NCBI RefSeq assembly: GCF_026788005.1
Contig: NZ_JABEPE010000016.1
Coordinates: 1 to 64,000 of the forward strand
Reading direction: 5' to 3'
DNA length: 64,000 nucleotides
Source: Alteromonas sp. a30
Lineage (GTDB): Bacteria; Pseudomonadota; Gammaproteobacteria; Enterobacterales; Alteromonadaceae
Shown here: one piece after another, positions 39,110 through 47,068 of the stretch
Layout: the number at the start of each line of letters is the position of its first letter
Position numbering within the stretch: the first letter of the stretch is position 1
Translations under genes and position numbers: made by a program
The notes under the pieces: generated by a model
What the model saw: only the letters and a program-made list of their open reading frames with translations
What the model was told of the DNA's origin: nothing
Databases searched by the model: none

Positions 39110-39156
39110 GCACCGCTTCAACGGATTCCCATCCGTAGCAACAGCTAAAATTTGAT

Positions 39157-39243
39157 GCCAGAGTGGTGAAATTGGTAGACACGACGGATTCAAAATCCGT
39201 TGCCTTCACGGGCGTGGCGGTTCAAGTCCGCCCTCTGGTACCA
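39157..39243 (+). tRNA. tRNA-Leu (anticodon CAA)
   Basis: 87 nt with encoded CCA. Acceptor GCCAGAG pairs with CTCTGGT (G1-U72 as in E. coli Leu tRNAs). The D-arm has TGGTAGACAC, the anticodon loop TTCAAAA gives CAA, and a long variable arm (TGCCTTCACGGGCG) and GGTTCAAGTCC T-loop mark it as a class II tRNA. It reads UUG codons. Confidence 0.97.
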
Positions 39244-39270
39244 TGCTTAAACACAGGTTTTAAGCATGAC

Positions 39271-39295
39271 AAAACCGACGAAAGTCGGTTTTTTT
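39271..39295 (+). terminator. tRNA-Leu terminator
   Basis: AAAACCGACGAAAGTCGGTTTTTTT: perfect stem with a seven-T tail. A second hairpin (ATGCTTAA/TTAAGCAT, about 39243-39268) lies between it and the tRNA. Confidence 0.92.
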
Positions 39296-39600
39296 GTGCC
39301 TATTGTTAATGGTGAAGAGCCAATTCCAACGAACTCCCAAAATAACACCATTTTTTTATATCAAAAATATCTTCATGAGTATCAGCAACGACACAATTTT
39401 AAGTGGTGATGCAAAAATTATCACGCAATCCAACAGGCTACTCACCAAGTTTATCGAAAAGATAACCTATTCATTTCAGTGAACCATAAGTTGACCCAAT
39501 ACTTGGAAATTCTCATCAAAAGTTGAGTATTGATTTCGAGGAAAGCGCATGTCCTGTACAATCGCGCCGTCATTTTTAATTTAACTCGGAAATACGCTCT
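39296..39600. other. Non-coding stretch before ybiT-like gene
   Basis: About 300 bp with only a 62-codon frame without ribosome site or family resemblance, treated as non-coding. It should contain the promoter of the ABC-F gene. Confidence 0.5.
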
Positions 39601-41196
39601 GTGATTACAACCGCAAACATCACCATGCAATTTGGTTCTGCTCCTTTATTCGAAAACATCTCTGTAAAATTTGGTAATGGCAACCGTTATGGTTTGATTG
39701 GTGCCAATGGTTGCGGAAAATCCACCTTTATGAAAATCCTAAGCGGCAAGCTTACACCGAGTTCGGGTAATGTCAGCTATGGGCCGGATGAGCGTTTGGG
39801 CATCCTGAATCAGGACCAATTTGCCTTTGAAGATTTTACCGTCATCGACACGGTTATTATGGGTCACACAGAACTGTGGGACATCAAAAAAGAGCGCGAC
39901 CGCATCTACTCTTTACCTGAAATGAGTGAAGAAGATGGCATGAAAGTCGCTAATTTAGAAACCGAATTCGCTGAAATGGGTGGATACGAAGCCGATTCTG
40001 CTGCCGGTGAATTACTGCTTGGCGTTGGGATTCCTACGGAACAACACTACGGCTTGATGAGTGAAGTGGCCCCCGGCTGGAAGCTGCGAGTATTGCTGGC
40101 ACAAGCATTGTTTTCCGACCCTGACTTTTTATTGCTGGACGAACCAACCAATAACCTCGATATAGACACCATCCGCTGGTTAGAAACCATACTCAATCAA
40201 CGTGAATCCACCATGATCATCATTTCCCATGACCGTCACTTCCTAAATTCGGTCTGTACGCATATGGCCGACCTTGATTACGGCGAGCTGAGAATTTATC
40301 CGGGCAACTATGATGAGTATATGCTTGCCGCCACGCAGGCAAGAGCCAGAATGCTCGCTGACAATGCCAAGAAAAAAGCGCAAATAGACGAATTAAAAAC
40401 CTTTGTAGCACGTTTCTCAGCCAATGCATCTAAAGCACGACAGGCAACGTCACGACAAAAGCAAATGGAAAAGATCAAATTAGAAGAGGTGAAGGCATCC
40501 AGCCGAGTTAATCCTTTCATTCGCTTTGAACAAGAAAAGAAGTTGTTTAGAAACGCGCTTGAAATTACTAACTTAAGCAAAGGCTTTGACGAAGGTCCTT
40601 TGTTTAAAGACCTCAATGGTATATTCGAAGTGGGGGAACGTGTCGCTATCATCGGTGAAAATGGTGCCGGTAAAACCACATTAATGCGCTGTTTACAGGG
40701 CGATCTTGAACCGGATTCGGGCGAAGTAAAGTGGTCTGAAAATAGCAAGATTGGTTATTATGCTCAGGATCATTCCAGTGACTTTGAGTCTGAGTTAACC
40801 CTATTTGACTGGATGAGCCAGTGGCGTCGTGAAGGCGATGATGAACAAACGATTCGCAGCTTTCTAGGTCGCATGTTGTTCTCTGCTGACGACATCAAAA
40901 AAACCGTTGATGTTTTATCCGGCGGCGAGCAAGGACGTATGTTATTCGGCAAAATCATGATGGCGATGCCTAACATTCTTTTAATGGATGAGCCCACCAA
41001 TCACTTGGATATGGAATCTATCGAATCCTTAAATATGGCGCTAGAAGCCTACGAAGGCACACTGTTTTTTATATCGCACGATAGGGAATTTGTTTCTTCT
41101 TTGGCGACTCGTATCTTAGAAATCAAAGATGGCAACATCACAGATTTCCGTGGCACATACGACGAATACCTGACGAGAAAAGGGATAGAAGCCTAA
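39601..41196 (+). CDS. ybiT: ABC-F family ATPase, YbiT-like
   Basis: 531 residues with a GTG start. A soluble protein with two ABC ATPase domains and no membrane segment: Walker [10 protein letters not shown] and GENGAGKTT, and [13 protein letters not shown] and [13 protein letters not shown] for Walker B. The interdomain linker (~240-310) is Lys/Arg-rich ([26 protein letters not shown]) and would reach the ribosomal peptidyl-transfer centre. Group members act on ribosomes stalled during translation. The sequence order and length match YbiT better than EttA or Uup. Confidence 0.88.
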   Translation: MITTANITMQFGSAPLFENISVKFGNGNRYGLIGANGCGKSTFMKILSGKLTPSSGNVSYGPDERLGILNQDQFAFEDFTVIDTVIMGHTELWDIKKERDRIYSLPEMSEEDGMKVANLETEFAEMGGYEADSAAGELLLGVGIPTEQHYGLMSEVAPGWKLRVLLAQALFSDPDFLLLDEPTNNLDIDTIRWLETILNQRESTMIIISHDRHFLNSVCTHMADLDYGELRIYPGNYDEYMLAATQARARMLADNAKKKAQIDELKTFVARFSANASKARQATSRQKQMEKIKLEEVKASSRVNPFIRFEQEKKLFRNALEITNLSKGFDEGPLFKDLNGIFEVGERVAIIGENGAGKTTLMRCLQGDLEPDSGEVKWSENSKIGYYAQDHSSDFESELTLFDWMSQWRREGDDEQTIRSFLGRMLFSADDIKKTVDVLSGGEQGRMLFGKIMMAMPNILLMDEPTNHLDMESIESLNMALEAYEGTLFFISHDREFVSSLATRILEIKDGNITDFRGTYDEYLTRKGIEA

Positions 41197-41237
41197 TTGG
41201 TTTCTATCCACGTTTATTGAAGGCATCGGATTGCAAC

Positions 41238-41456
41238 TTAGATATCTTTATGTGGCCCAAAGATTTCAAATACCATCGGTGTTTATGAAACGCCTAGGGT
41301 CGTAAGTTGTCCTCAAATATACGCCATAAAAGCAGCAGGCCCGCAGACGTAAAACTTTCTTTGTTCAAGAGGCAACACATCTTTAACTTGATTCAAGTCC
41401 ATCATCCCACCAAAGCGATTACCATCAGCTTTGTGCCTATACCATGTTCTTGAATT
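41238..41456 (-). pseudogene. Decayed 3' end of a flavohemoprotein (hmp) gene
   Basis: One minus-strand frame reads SRTWYRHKADGNRFGGMMD, then after a short stretch FYVCGPAAFMAYI, a TGA stop (41313-41315), GQLTTLGVS, a TAA stop, and finally PMVFEIFGPHKDI before a TAA at 41238-41240. The order TWYR ... MDL ... FYxCGPxxFM ... QLxxLGV ... FGPHK is that of the C-terminal NAD-binding domain of bacterial flavohemoproteins (nitric-oxide dioxygenase). The N-terminal ~330 residues are missing; the frame is closed upstream and the lasso island begins there. It is thus a remnant, most likely cut when the island arrived. Confidence 0.8.
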
Positions 41457-41494
41457 CGGGTTTTAAAAGAATGTTGCCATTGTGCGGCACATTG

Positions 41495-42394
41495 CTAGTT
41501 TTCCTTCGAAATCAAACCATTAAGATGCAGTTTAGTCATTAACTGTCCATACCGCTTATGCCAATGCTGAAAAGCCAAATGTAGAAAGGGGCTTTGGGTG
41601 ATAGCACATAAAGTATGGGTAAGCCGCCACGGTTTGTTAGGCCCATTAAAGTGCAAAACATTGATGTCCTTAAAATCACATGGGTACATGGCTTCAATAG
41701 AATTCTTGTGTGTTAACAAGTAATTATATACTGGGCTGATAATGTGTTGTTTCCCAGCAAAATACTGGTTAAAGATACGCTGATCGGTATGCGGAGTGGT
41801 TTTATCCATCCAGTGTTTTGAGTGAGTTAACTCTACCAAATCAGCGTAAGTGTTGCTATTTATAAGAGACTTGTCGATCAACATGAATCCTGCATTAAAC
41901 GTATTGGTAAGCTCTTCTTCGGGAGTGCTGGGCTTGCCAACGACGAACGACTGCTTATGACGAGTTAATCCTTGATAATATGCTCCATCACCGCAACAAA
42001 TGAGCGGCTGTTCTTGTGAAAACAACGGTTCAACTGAACCCAAAAATAGTAAGTCACTGTCGCAAAACAGCACTTTGTCGTAGCCCACCAGCCCAAACAC
42101 TTCCAAAGAGTAAAAGTGCGATGATTTGCCTTTCACTGCCGGATTTAAGGATGTCAGTTGCTTTATGTTTTTAAGTAACTCTGGCTTGATATGAACAATT
42201 TTTAGGTTCTTGAACGTGTTAAGTAAATTCAATTCTTGCGGTGCTAATGCCTGCGCTTCAACGAAGATAACAACATCCCCATGAAACCAAGGATTTGTTT
42301 CTAGGAATGAGGACAACAGCACCATGGTTCCGGGCAAGAAGGAGAATGTAGTAACCGTTGCCAAACAGTAATGAGGAGACATAAAAGGTTTCAT
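41495..42394 (-). CDS. GT8-family glycosyltransferase in lasso cluster
   Basis: 299 residues. It has the DxD metal site in KVLFCDSDLLFLG (~110) and the C-terminal LHFNGPNKPW, the HxGxxKPW signature of family 8 glycosyltransferases (galactinol synthase/glycogenin type), which use UDP-sugars with retention. Probably cytosolic. It is the last gene of the minus-strand lasso operon and could glycosylate the peptide, perhaps at the phospho-Ser or a Thr. The first two candidate starts (M1, M5) are indistinguishable because neither has a clear ribosome site. Confidence 0.85.
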   Translation of the reverse strand: MKPFMSPHYCLATVTTFSFLPGTMVLLSSFLETNPWFHGDVVIFVEAQALAPQELNLLNTFKNLKIVHIKPELLKNIKQLTSLNPAVKGKSSHFYSLEVFGLVGYDKVLFCDSDLLFLGSVEPLFSQEQPLICCGDGAYYQGLTRHKQSFVVGKPSTPEEELTNTFNAGFMLIDKSLINSNTYADLVELTHSKHWMDKTTPHTDQRIFNQYFAGKQHIISPVYNYLLTHKNSIEAMYPCDFKDINVLHFNGPNKPWRLTHTLCAITQSPFLHLAFQHWHKRYGQLMTKLHLNGLISKEN

Positions 42395-42469
42395 TAATGG
42401 TAATGCTCCATTGAATCGGATTTCTTCTTATTTAGATAGAGATAATAACTACAGAGGTTCTAAATACCG

Positions 42470-43408
42470 TTAGTTGAATAGGTATTCATCAATGTAATTG
42501 ATTACCGTGTGATTGAATGTCCAATCTTGTGGATACGAAAGCCGAACGATATTTATCGTCTGTGAAAGCGTACTAATATGCTTAAAGTGCAACTTATCCA
42601 AGCCCAAGCCTCTGGTAATTTTTGTCCGAAAGCTAACATTTGTTAGTTGGAATATTTTCTCTGCTCCGGTGATTGTCTCTAATTGTATTTCTTTCTTATT
42701 CCAAGGAGAGAGAATGCATAGTGAGCTTAAAGGTTGAGGACTACCGATAAAATCCGTGCTTACGTCTATCGCATATTTATTGAGTGTCGGCCGAAGCTTT
42801 TTAGGAGTGTACCCAGCCAACGCGAGTTTATCTAACGATGACTGCCAAAGATGGATATTGGGAAATGAAGGCAACGCCATTGCCGTTGCTTTATTGTCAA
42901 AGCGTATTGCCGCAATATTGTCTGTCAACACACTTGCGCCAGCTTTTAGCAACAATGCAGATAATGTGGATTTACCGCATCCTGGGCCTCCCCCAAATGC
43001 CACCGTTTTTGCATTTTTTTTCAGCACTGCGGCATGTAATACAAGTTGCTTTCGTTGAATTAGCAAGACCCCGAGACAAGCACTCATCACAAATGTTTTC
43101 AGTGAATCGCTATCAATGCTGCCTTGTGGCTCTATGGTAATGAGGTTGCCGTCACGCACCATGAAATGGGCAACATTGTCTATTTTCAGAAAAAAATGCT
43201 CAGGGGCAACCTGACAGTAAGGGCCATGATAGCGCGTGTTTTCTTGTGATGGCGGGGAAGTTTGACCAAATCGAATATGCGCATCCGGCGCTTGCGTAGA
43301 CGGTGGAAACGCGTCTATTTTCCATGGGAATTCGACCGTTAAACCACAAATATTGTAATGATATGTCTGCATTTTATATGGGTCACTAAATAGGCTGGCC
43401 ATCATCAT
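42470..43408 (-). CDS. HPr-kinase-like peptide kinase 1
   Basis: 312 residues. It has the layout of lasso-cluster HPr-kinase homologues: an N-terminal beta-rich half, LVLHAAVLK, the P-loop GGGPGCGKSTL and the C-terminal kinase body. Such enzymes (for example PadeK, ThcoK) phosphorylate the C-terminal Ser of lasso precursors. The motif after the P-loop reads LTDNIAAIRF, where the usual second Asp (present in kinase 2 as GDD) is Asn, so activity may be altered. M13 (MQTYHYNIC) is an alternative start that aligns better with kinase 2. Its 5' end overlaps the sulfotransferase gene. Confidence 0.8.
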   Translation of the reverse strand: MMMASLFSDPYKMQTYHYNICGLTVEFPWKIDAFPPSTQAPDAHIRFGQTSPPSQENTRYHGPYCQVAPEHFFLKIDNVAHFMVRDGNLITIEPQGSIDSDSLKTFVMSACLGVLLIQRKQLVLHAAVLKKNAKTVAFGGGPGCGKSTLSALLLKAGASVLTDNIAAIRFDNKATAMALPSFPNIHLWQSSLDKLALAGYTPKKLRPTLNKYAIDVSTDFIGSPQPLSSLCILSPWNKKEIQLETITGAEKIFQLTNVSFRTKITRGLGLDKLHFKHISTLSQTINIVRLSYPQDWTFNHTVINYIDEYLFN

Positions 43409-44246
43409 TTAAATAGCCAAATTGTCGCATCATCACATTATGGCAATTAACGATTTTATCGGCTGTCGACTGAGCAAGTTTGTCTCGCCATGTATTTGTC
43501 TTCCCTTGACGAAAGAATTTATCACCACCATAGGGGCGATCCCTAAATCCAATGTCGGCTTCTTGTTGCTGCAATTTGCTAATATCGCAATGCTGCAATG
43601 CTGCTTGTATTTCGTCTTCGGCATAAGGGAGGTTGAGATATTTTACAATGCTGGAAAAGGTATCGAGGGGAGCGTGCTTCATATCCTCATATTTGACCAC
43701 TTTCACAGGTATTGCCGATTGATTACACCAACTATCAACATTCGTGCTCCAATCGGCAATATGTTGATAGATTTGACCAAATAGGTCTGTGTTACTGGCA
43801 GGCAATGAGTGTGTCTTATTACAGAGTAAGTCAGCCGCTTCATCATAGTTATCAAGCCCCCAAAAATGAGCGTATGAAACGCAAATATCTAGCGGATTTC
43901 TGACTAAGTAAATTGCCGCTTGCGTTACATTTGACGGGAAAATGTGCCGACCATTTTTATTGGTAGCATAGCAGTCATGCACTTTTATCAATAAGGGGGA
44001 TTCTTGGGTCCATTCTCTTGACCATTGGCGGTAGATCGCTGGCCGCACGTTATTAACTTCTTCAACAGACAAAAGGCTAACAGAAAAGCTGAGGGTTTCC
44101 TCAATGGCCTTTCGGTTAGCACAGTGCAAGGTGGGATTCGTATCTATTCGTGCCTCATTCACTTCATCGAGTAAGCTGCAAATAACATAACGCAACCACG
44201 TGTTACCTGACCTTGGAAATGAGGCGAGCCAGACAATATTCTTCAT
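43386..44246 (-). CDS. Sulfotransferase 1 in lasso cluster
   Basis: 286 residues. PAPS-dependent sulfotransferase fold: 5'-phosphosulfate loop SFPRSGNTWLR (residues 9-19), and the 3'-phosphate site VRNPLDICVSYAHFWG with the expected Arg and Ser eight residues apart. A C-terminal FRQGKTNTWRDKL resembles the P-loop-contacting segment RKGxxGxW of the family. Likely cytosolic. It sits directly after the precursor gene and overlaps kinase 1. Candidate acceptors in the predicted core are Tyr16, Thr residues or Ser19; the true substrate is unknown. Confidence 0.87.
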   Translation of the reverse strand: MKNIVWLASFPRSGNTWLRYVICSLLDEVNEARIDTNPTLHCANRKAIEETLSFSVSLLSVEEVNNVRPAIYRQWSREWTQESPLLIKVHDCYATNKNGRHIFPSNVTQAAIYLVRNPLDICVSYAHFWGLDNYDEAADLLCNKTHSLPASNTDLFGQIYQHIADWSTNVDSWCNQSAIPVKVVKYEDMKHAPLDTFSSIVKYLNLPYAEDEIQAALQHCDISKLQQQEADIGFRDRPYGGDKFFRQGKTNTWRDKLAQSTADKIVNCHNVMMRQFGYLNDDGQPI

Positions 44247-44313
44247 TGATACGAAAGTTCACCCAAATAAGGGTTGTAAATTAAGGCAACTAATCTGAAG
44301 CACTCGCGACAGC

Positions 44314-44487
44314 TTAGCTCGCTCGGTAGTTGTCTCCAACTACATCGTCAGTGGTTCTCAAGTTAGTACCGCCTTGCGTTAGACTGGCGTAATCATAATC
44401 AACAATTTCCGGTGTCGACCACGTTTTTTTAGTATTTTCACTAGGTGTGTTTTGTAAGTTTTCTGTAGTCGCTTTACTGTTATTCAT
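44314..44487 (-). CDS. Lasso peptide precursor (A)
   Basis: 57 residues from MNNSKATTEN (AGAGAT upstream); the longer frame has no ribosome site. Leader: W23-S-T-P26-E-I28 fits the YxxPxL-type recognition motif, and Thr37 is at position -2 from the predicted cut after Gln38. Predicted core: GGTNLRTTDDVVGDNYRAS (19 residues). Gly1 can form a macrolactam with the Asp9 side chain, giving a nine-residue ring, a ten-residue loop/tail and a C-terminal Ser. Paeninodin has the same A/G1-D9 and terminal-Ser arrangement. Cleavage one residue later would give a Gly1-Asp8 ring. No cysteines, so class II. Followed by the two-gene kinase/sulfotransferase group and GT8. Confidence 0.88.
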   Translation of the reverse strand: MNNSKATTENLQNTPSENTKKTWSTPEIVDYDYASLTQGGTNLRTTDDVVGDNYRAS

Positions 44488-44671
44488 ATTTATCTCTACT
44501 TCATTAAGGGCAAATTTCGAAATTAAACCAGTGTCAACATACTCCGTTATAGTTCCATTTACCAACGACAAATAGGTGACGTGTTAACCACACACTTCTA
44601 GCTTTAGCCATTGACCCTACTATTCTAACCTCAATAAAACAAGCTCGAAGCCAATCCATTCTTTCTCAATT

Positions 44672-45640
44672 TCACCGATAGCAAGGTCTTTCTGCTATCG
44701 GTGCGTTGGTCGTTATCGGCATACCGTTATTTCTATTCAACATGGTGACTAGGGTGCCATAGGCCATCAAGGCTTGATGATTAATGAGTTTTGCCTCTTC
44801 AACACTCTGTGCCAATGTTTTGATGAGCTCATCATAGGCTTTTTCACCTTCAATACTGTGCCCGTACCGATTAAACGCAGTTTGCCATTTATGCCTGAGT
44901 GTTTTCAGGTTAACGATGACTTGGGGCTCATTTAACGGCTCAAATTGTTCAATTATGCTGTTGAGCAAAAGCGCGATTTCATCGGCGTCCAGCACTTCAA
45001 AACGATAAGGCTCTAATTGAATGGATTTCGTATTTCTCACATCGTGGCTCGATGAATTATCGGCATGACCGTTTTGGGGTGAGAAATAAGCGAAAAAGTC
45101 AGGAGAACCTTTTGTATCAATGACTAAATGAATTCTTGGAAAGGAGGCGTTGTTTTTCACCCAGTGCCATTGCCTGTGATCAAAACACCAGACTTCTCCT
45201 GCTTGCATATGCATCTCTTGGTCTGCACAGCCAAAAATCACTTCAGGATGCGTCCATACCGGAATGTGAATTCTTACGCGACGATACCAATGATAGCCGG
45301 CATCAAAATGTTTGGGAACTTCTGCCTCAGGGGCCAGCAACATTAGTCGTGTGCGCGAAATAGGCACCTGCAAACTCGTTAAAACTTGCCTGATATAAGG
45401 GCAATGATGTAAAGCAGGTGTCGGTAACATTTGGCCCGATATTGCAAAGTCATGATTGTACTGACCATTAACAGAAACAAGAGGCAAGGTTAAATTACCC
45501 GCAAAGCCTTGTGGATGCTCCAACCAATCCATATCCATCAAGTTGCTGACTTCGCTTTGCAATTGCTCAAGATCCAACGCAAAGGGAAGCCTCACGAAGG
45601 GCGTTGCGAATTGGGGAAGCGTTTGTGCCTTCATCTTCAT
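44672..45640 (-). CDS. Aspartyl/asparaginyl beta-hydroxylase-like enzyme 1
   Basis: 322 residues. Fe(II)/2-oxoglutarate dioxygenase of the aspartyl/asparaginyl beta-hydroxylase family: iron ligand pattern HFDAGYHWYRRVRIHIPVWTHPEV (His-x-Asp), then GEVWCFDHRQWHWVKNNASFPRIHLVID with the second His and the 2OG-binding Arg. Likely acts on Asp or Asn in the peptide (Asp9, Asp10, Asp14, Asn4 or Asn15 of the core are candidates). Overlaps hydroxylase 2 by 4 nt. The C-terminal ~120 residues are helical and of unknown role. Confidence 0.85.
   Translation of the reverse strand: MKMKAQTLPQFATPFVRLPFALDLEQLQSEVSNLMDMDWLEHPQGFAGNLTLPLVSVNGQYNHDFAISGQMLPTPALHHCPYIRQVLTSLQVPISRTRLMLLAPEAEVPKHFDAGYHWYRRVRIHIPVWTHPEVIFGCADQEMHMQAGEVWCFDHRQWHWVKNNASFPRIHLVIDTKGSPDFFAYFSPQNGHADNSSSHDVRNTKSIQLEPYRFEVLDADEIALLLNSIIEQFEPLNEPQVIVNLKTLRHKWQTAFNRYGHSIEGEKAYDELIKTLAQSVEEAKLINHQALMAYGTLVTMLNRNNGMPITTNAPIAERPCYR
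44673..44703 (-). promoter_or_regulatory. Perfect hairpin upstream of the precursor gene
   Basis: CACCGATAGCA (44673-44683) and TGCTATCGGTG (44693-44703) form an 11-bp perfect stem with a 9-nt loop. It covers the last codons and stop of hydroxylase 1 and lies 185 bp before the precursor start. No T-tract follows on the minus strand. It may be an RNA processing or stability element, or a partial terminator. Confidence 0.6.
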
Positions 45641-46206
45641 TGCTCGCTTACTGGCTTATCGAAGTAATCAAAAATCAGGTGAATTCTATCGCTGTTTGTT
45701 GGATTACTCACGCCATGCTGGACTCTGTTATTGACTTCATAGGCAAAACCAACGGCCAAATGGCAGTTTTTGTCTGCAAAATTCATTACAACTTCTTCGG
45801 ATGTTTGCAATGGAATATGTATTTTATGAGGCATGACCGCAGACGGAGAAGCGTCTATATGCATTGGAATCGTGTTTTGGGGCAACAGTTTGGCAAGCAT
45901 AATGCGAGCAATGCCGGCGTTCTCATATCCGTAACAAACAATGGCTTGGTCGATAAGGGGTTGAATCAGGTGTTGCCATTCCCGCCAAAGAGGGAAGGTT
46001 ACAGACAGATCATGATGACGTAAGTCCACAGGGTATTTGAATACAATATGCTGTGCGCAGTTTTCGAACACATTAAACTTGTTAGGCTTAAGCGCATCCC
46101 ACTGTTCCCAAAGATGACTTTGCTGATGCAACGCGTTTAACAGTGCATCAATATCACTGTTATCTATTGTTATCAGTTGCTTAACTTGCCCCGGGAAATC
46201 ACTCAT
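45637..46206 (-). CDS. Aspartyl/asparaginyl beta-hydroxylase-like enzyme 2
   Basis: 189 residues, the catalytic domain alone. Iron ligands lie in IPMHIDASPSAVMPHKIHIPL (HxD), the distal His in NRVQHGVSNPTNSDRIHLIFDYF, and the 2OG Arg is the R of DRIHL. It has the same fold as its neighbour but is diverged, so the two may target different residues. Translationally coupled (4-nt overlap). Confidence 0.83.
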   Translation of the reverse strand: MSDFPGQVKQLITIDNSDIDALLNALHQQSHLWEQWDALKPNKFNVFENCAQHIVFKYPVDLRHHDLSVTFPLWREWQHLIQPLIDQAIVCYGYENAGIARIMLAKLLPQNTIPMHIDASPSAVMPHKIHIPLQTSEEVVMNFADKNCHLAVGFAYEVNNRVQHGVSNPTNSDRIHLIFDYFDKPVSEQ

Positions 46207-46219
46207 ACATTTTGCCCAG

Positions 46220-47068
46220 CTATTGATTAAATGAACTTATTCGCTGATACCCAAAATAACCTAAGTATTCTGGGTATCTATCAAATACTCGGTTAATTTC
46301 GCTCAAATCATGCTGACTTAAATTGCTAATTTGCTGGTCATTCATATTTCGCAGCGATTCACAGTAATTACCTTTTACGGGAATTGCGACATCCATATTT
46401 AAGTCGTTTAACTCAGGTACAAAAGACGCCAGTTGCTCAGCAATTTTATCGGGTGCTGAGCACATCTCTTCGTAGGTAAAAAATAATGCGTCCTGATGCT
46501 TTTCAATATTTTTGATCTGTAATTCAAAGCATTTCATGATGTGATCCGCAGCCATGCCAAGAATCTCCTGACGCGGAAACTTATCTCGCTTACGTCTGGC
46601 AATGCCCTCGACCACCGCATAAGGATTACGCACCATAAAAATGAATTGGCTGTTGAAAAAATGTTGCTTGAGTTGTTCTACCCATACAATTGCCGGTGGT
46701 GATTTAGTGAAGAATACGGATGCATCGGGGTGTAATGCGGTGGCAGTGAAATACCAAGCCTTTTGGGTTTTAGGCCAATTATAGGCCGTTTCATCAGTAA
46801 AATAGCTTAACCATTTATCCGTTGCCCATAACAGCTCGGCACCAATGCCACTGGTAGAATTACCTTGAAAGCCTGCCATGTGCTGCCCTTCCCGTTTTAA
46901 ATTCCACGTGTTTCGCGAATGAGCCATAATCCCCTTCAAAAAGGTAGAACCACTATTATTAGGACAAATAAGAAACAGGTTGGTTTTGACTTTTTTATGT
47001 AAGTCGTACATCGCACCGGGATAAAGGGTGTTATTTGAATTCGTGGTTGCCGTATCGGTTTTACTCAT
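46220..47068 (-). CDS. Sulfotransferase 2 in lasso cluster
   Basis: 282 residues from MSKTDTATTN at 47068, where ATG overlaps the stop of the oxygenase gene (TAATG). 5'-phosphosulfate loop ICPNNSGSTFLKGI; the 3'-phosphate site FMVRNPYAVVEGIARR keeps Arg, but Gly replaces the usual Ser eight residues later, so PAPS binding may differ. Related to the sulfotransferase family that includes large cytosolic tailoring enzymes. Different from sulfotransferase 1, so a second target, or a regulatory role, is plausible. Confidence 0.8.
   Translation of the reverse strand: MSKTDTATTNSNNTLYPGAMYDLHKKVKTNLFLICPNNSGSTFLKGIMAHSRNTWNLKREGQHMAGFQGNSTSGIGAELLWATDKWLSYFTDETAYNWPKTQKAWYFTATALHPDASVFFTKSPPAIVWVEQLKQHFFNSQFIFMVRNPYAVVEGIARRKRDKFPRQEILGMAADHIMKCFELQIKNIEKHQDALFFTYEEMCSAPDKIAEQLASFVPELNDLNMDVAIPVKGNYCESLRNMNDQQISNLSQHDLSEINRVFDRYPEYLGYFGYQRISSFNQ

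Noticed and set aside
39294-39482. 62-codon ORF after tRNA-Leu
   Set aside because: Starts inside the tRNA terminator and lacks a ribosome site; no recognisable similarity.
42470-43408. True HPr kinase of carbon catabolite control
   Set aside because: No HPr or PTS genes nearby, two copies present in a lasso cluster, and the sequence lacks the full HprK layout.
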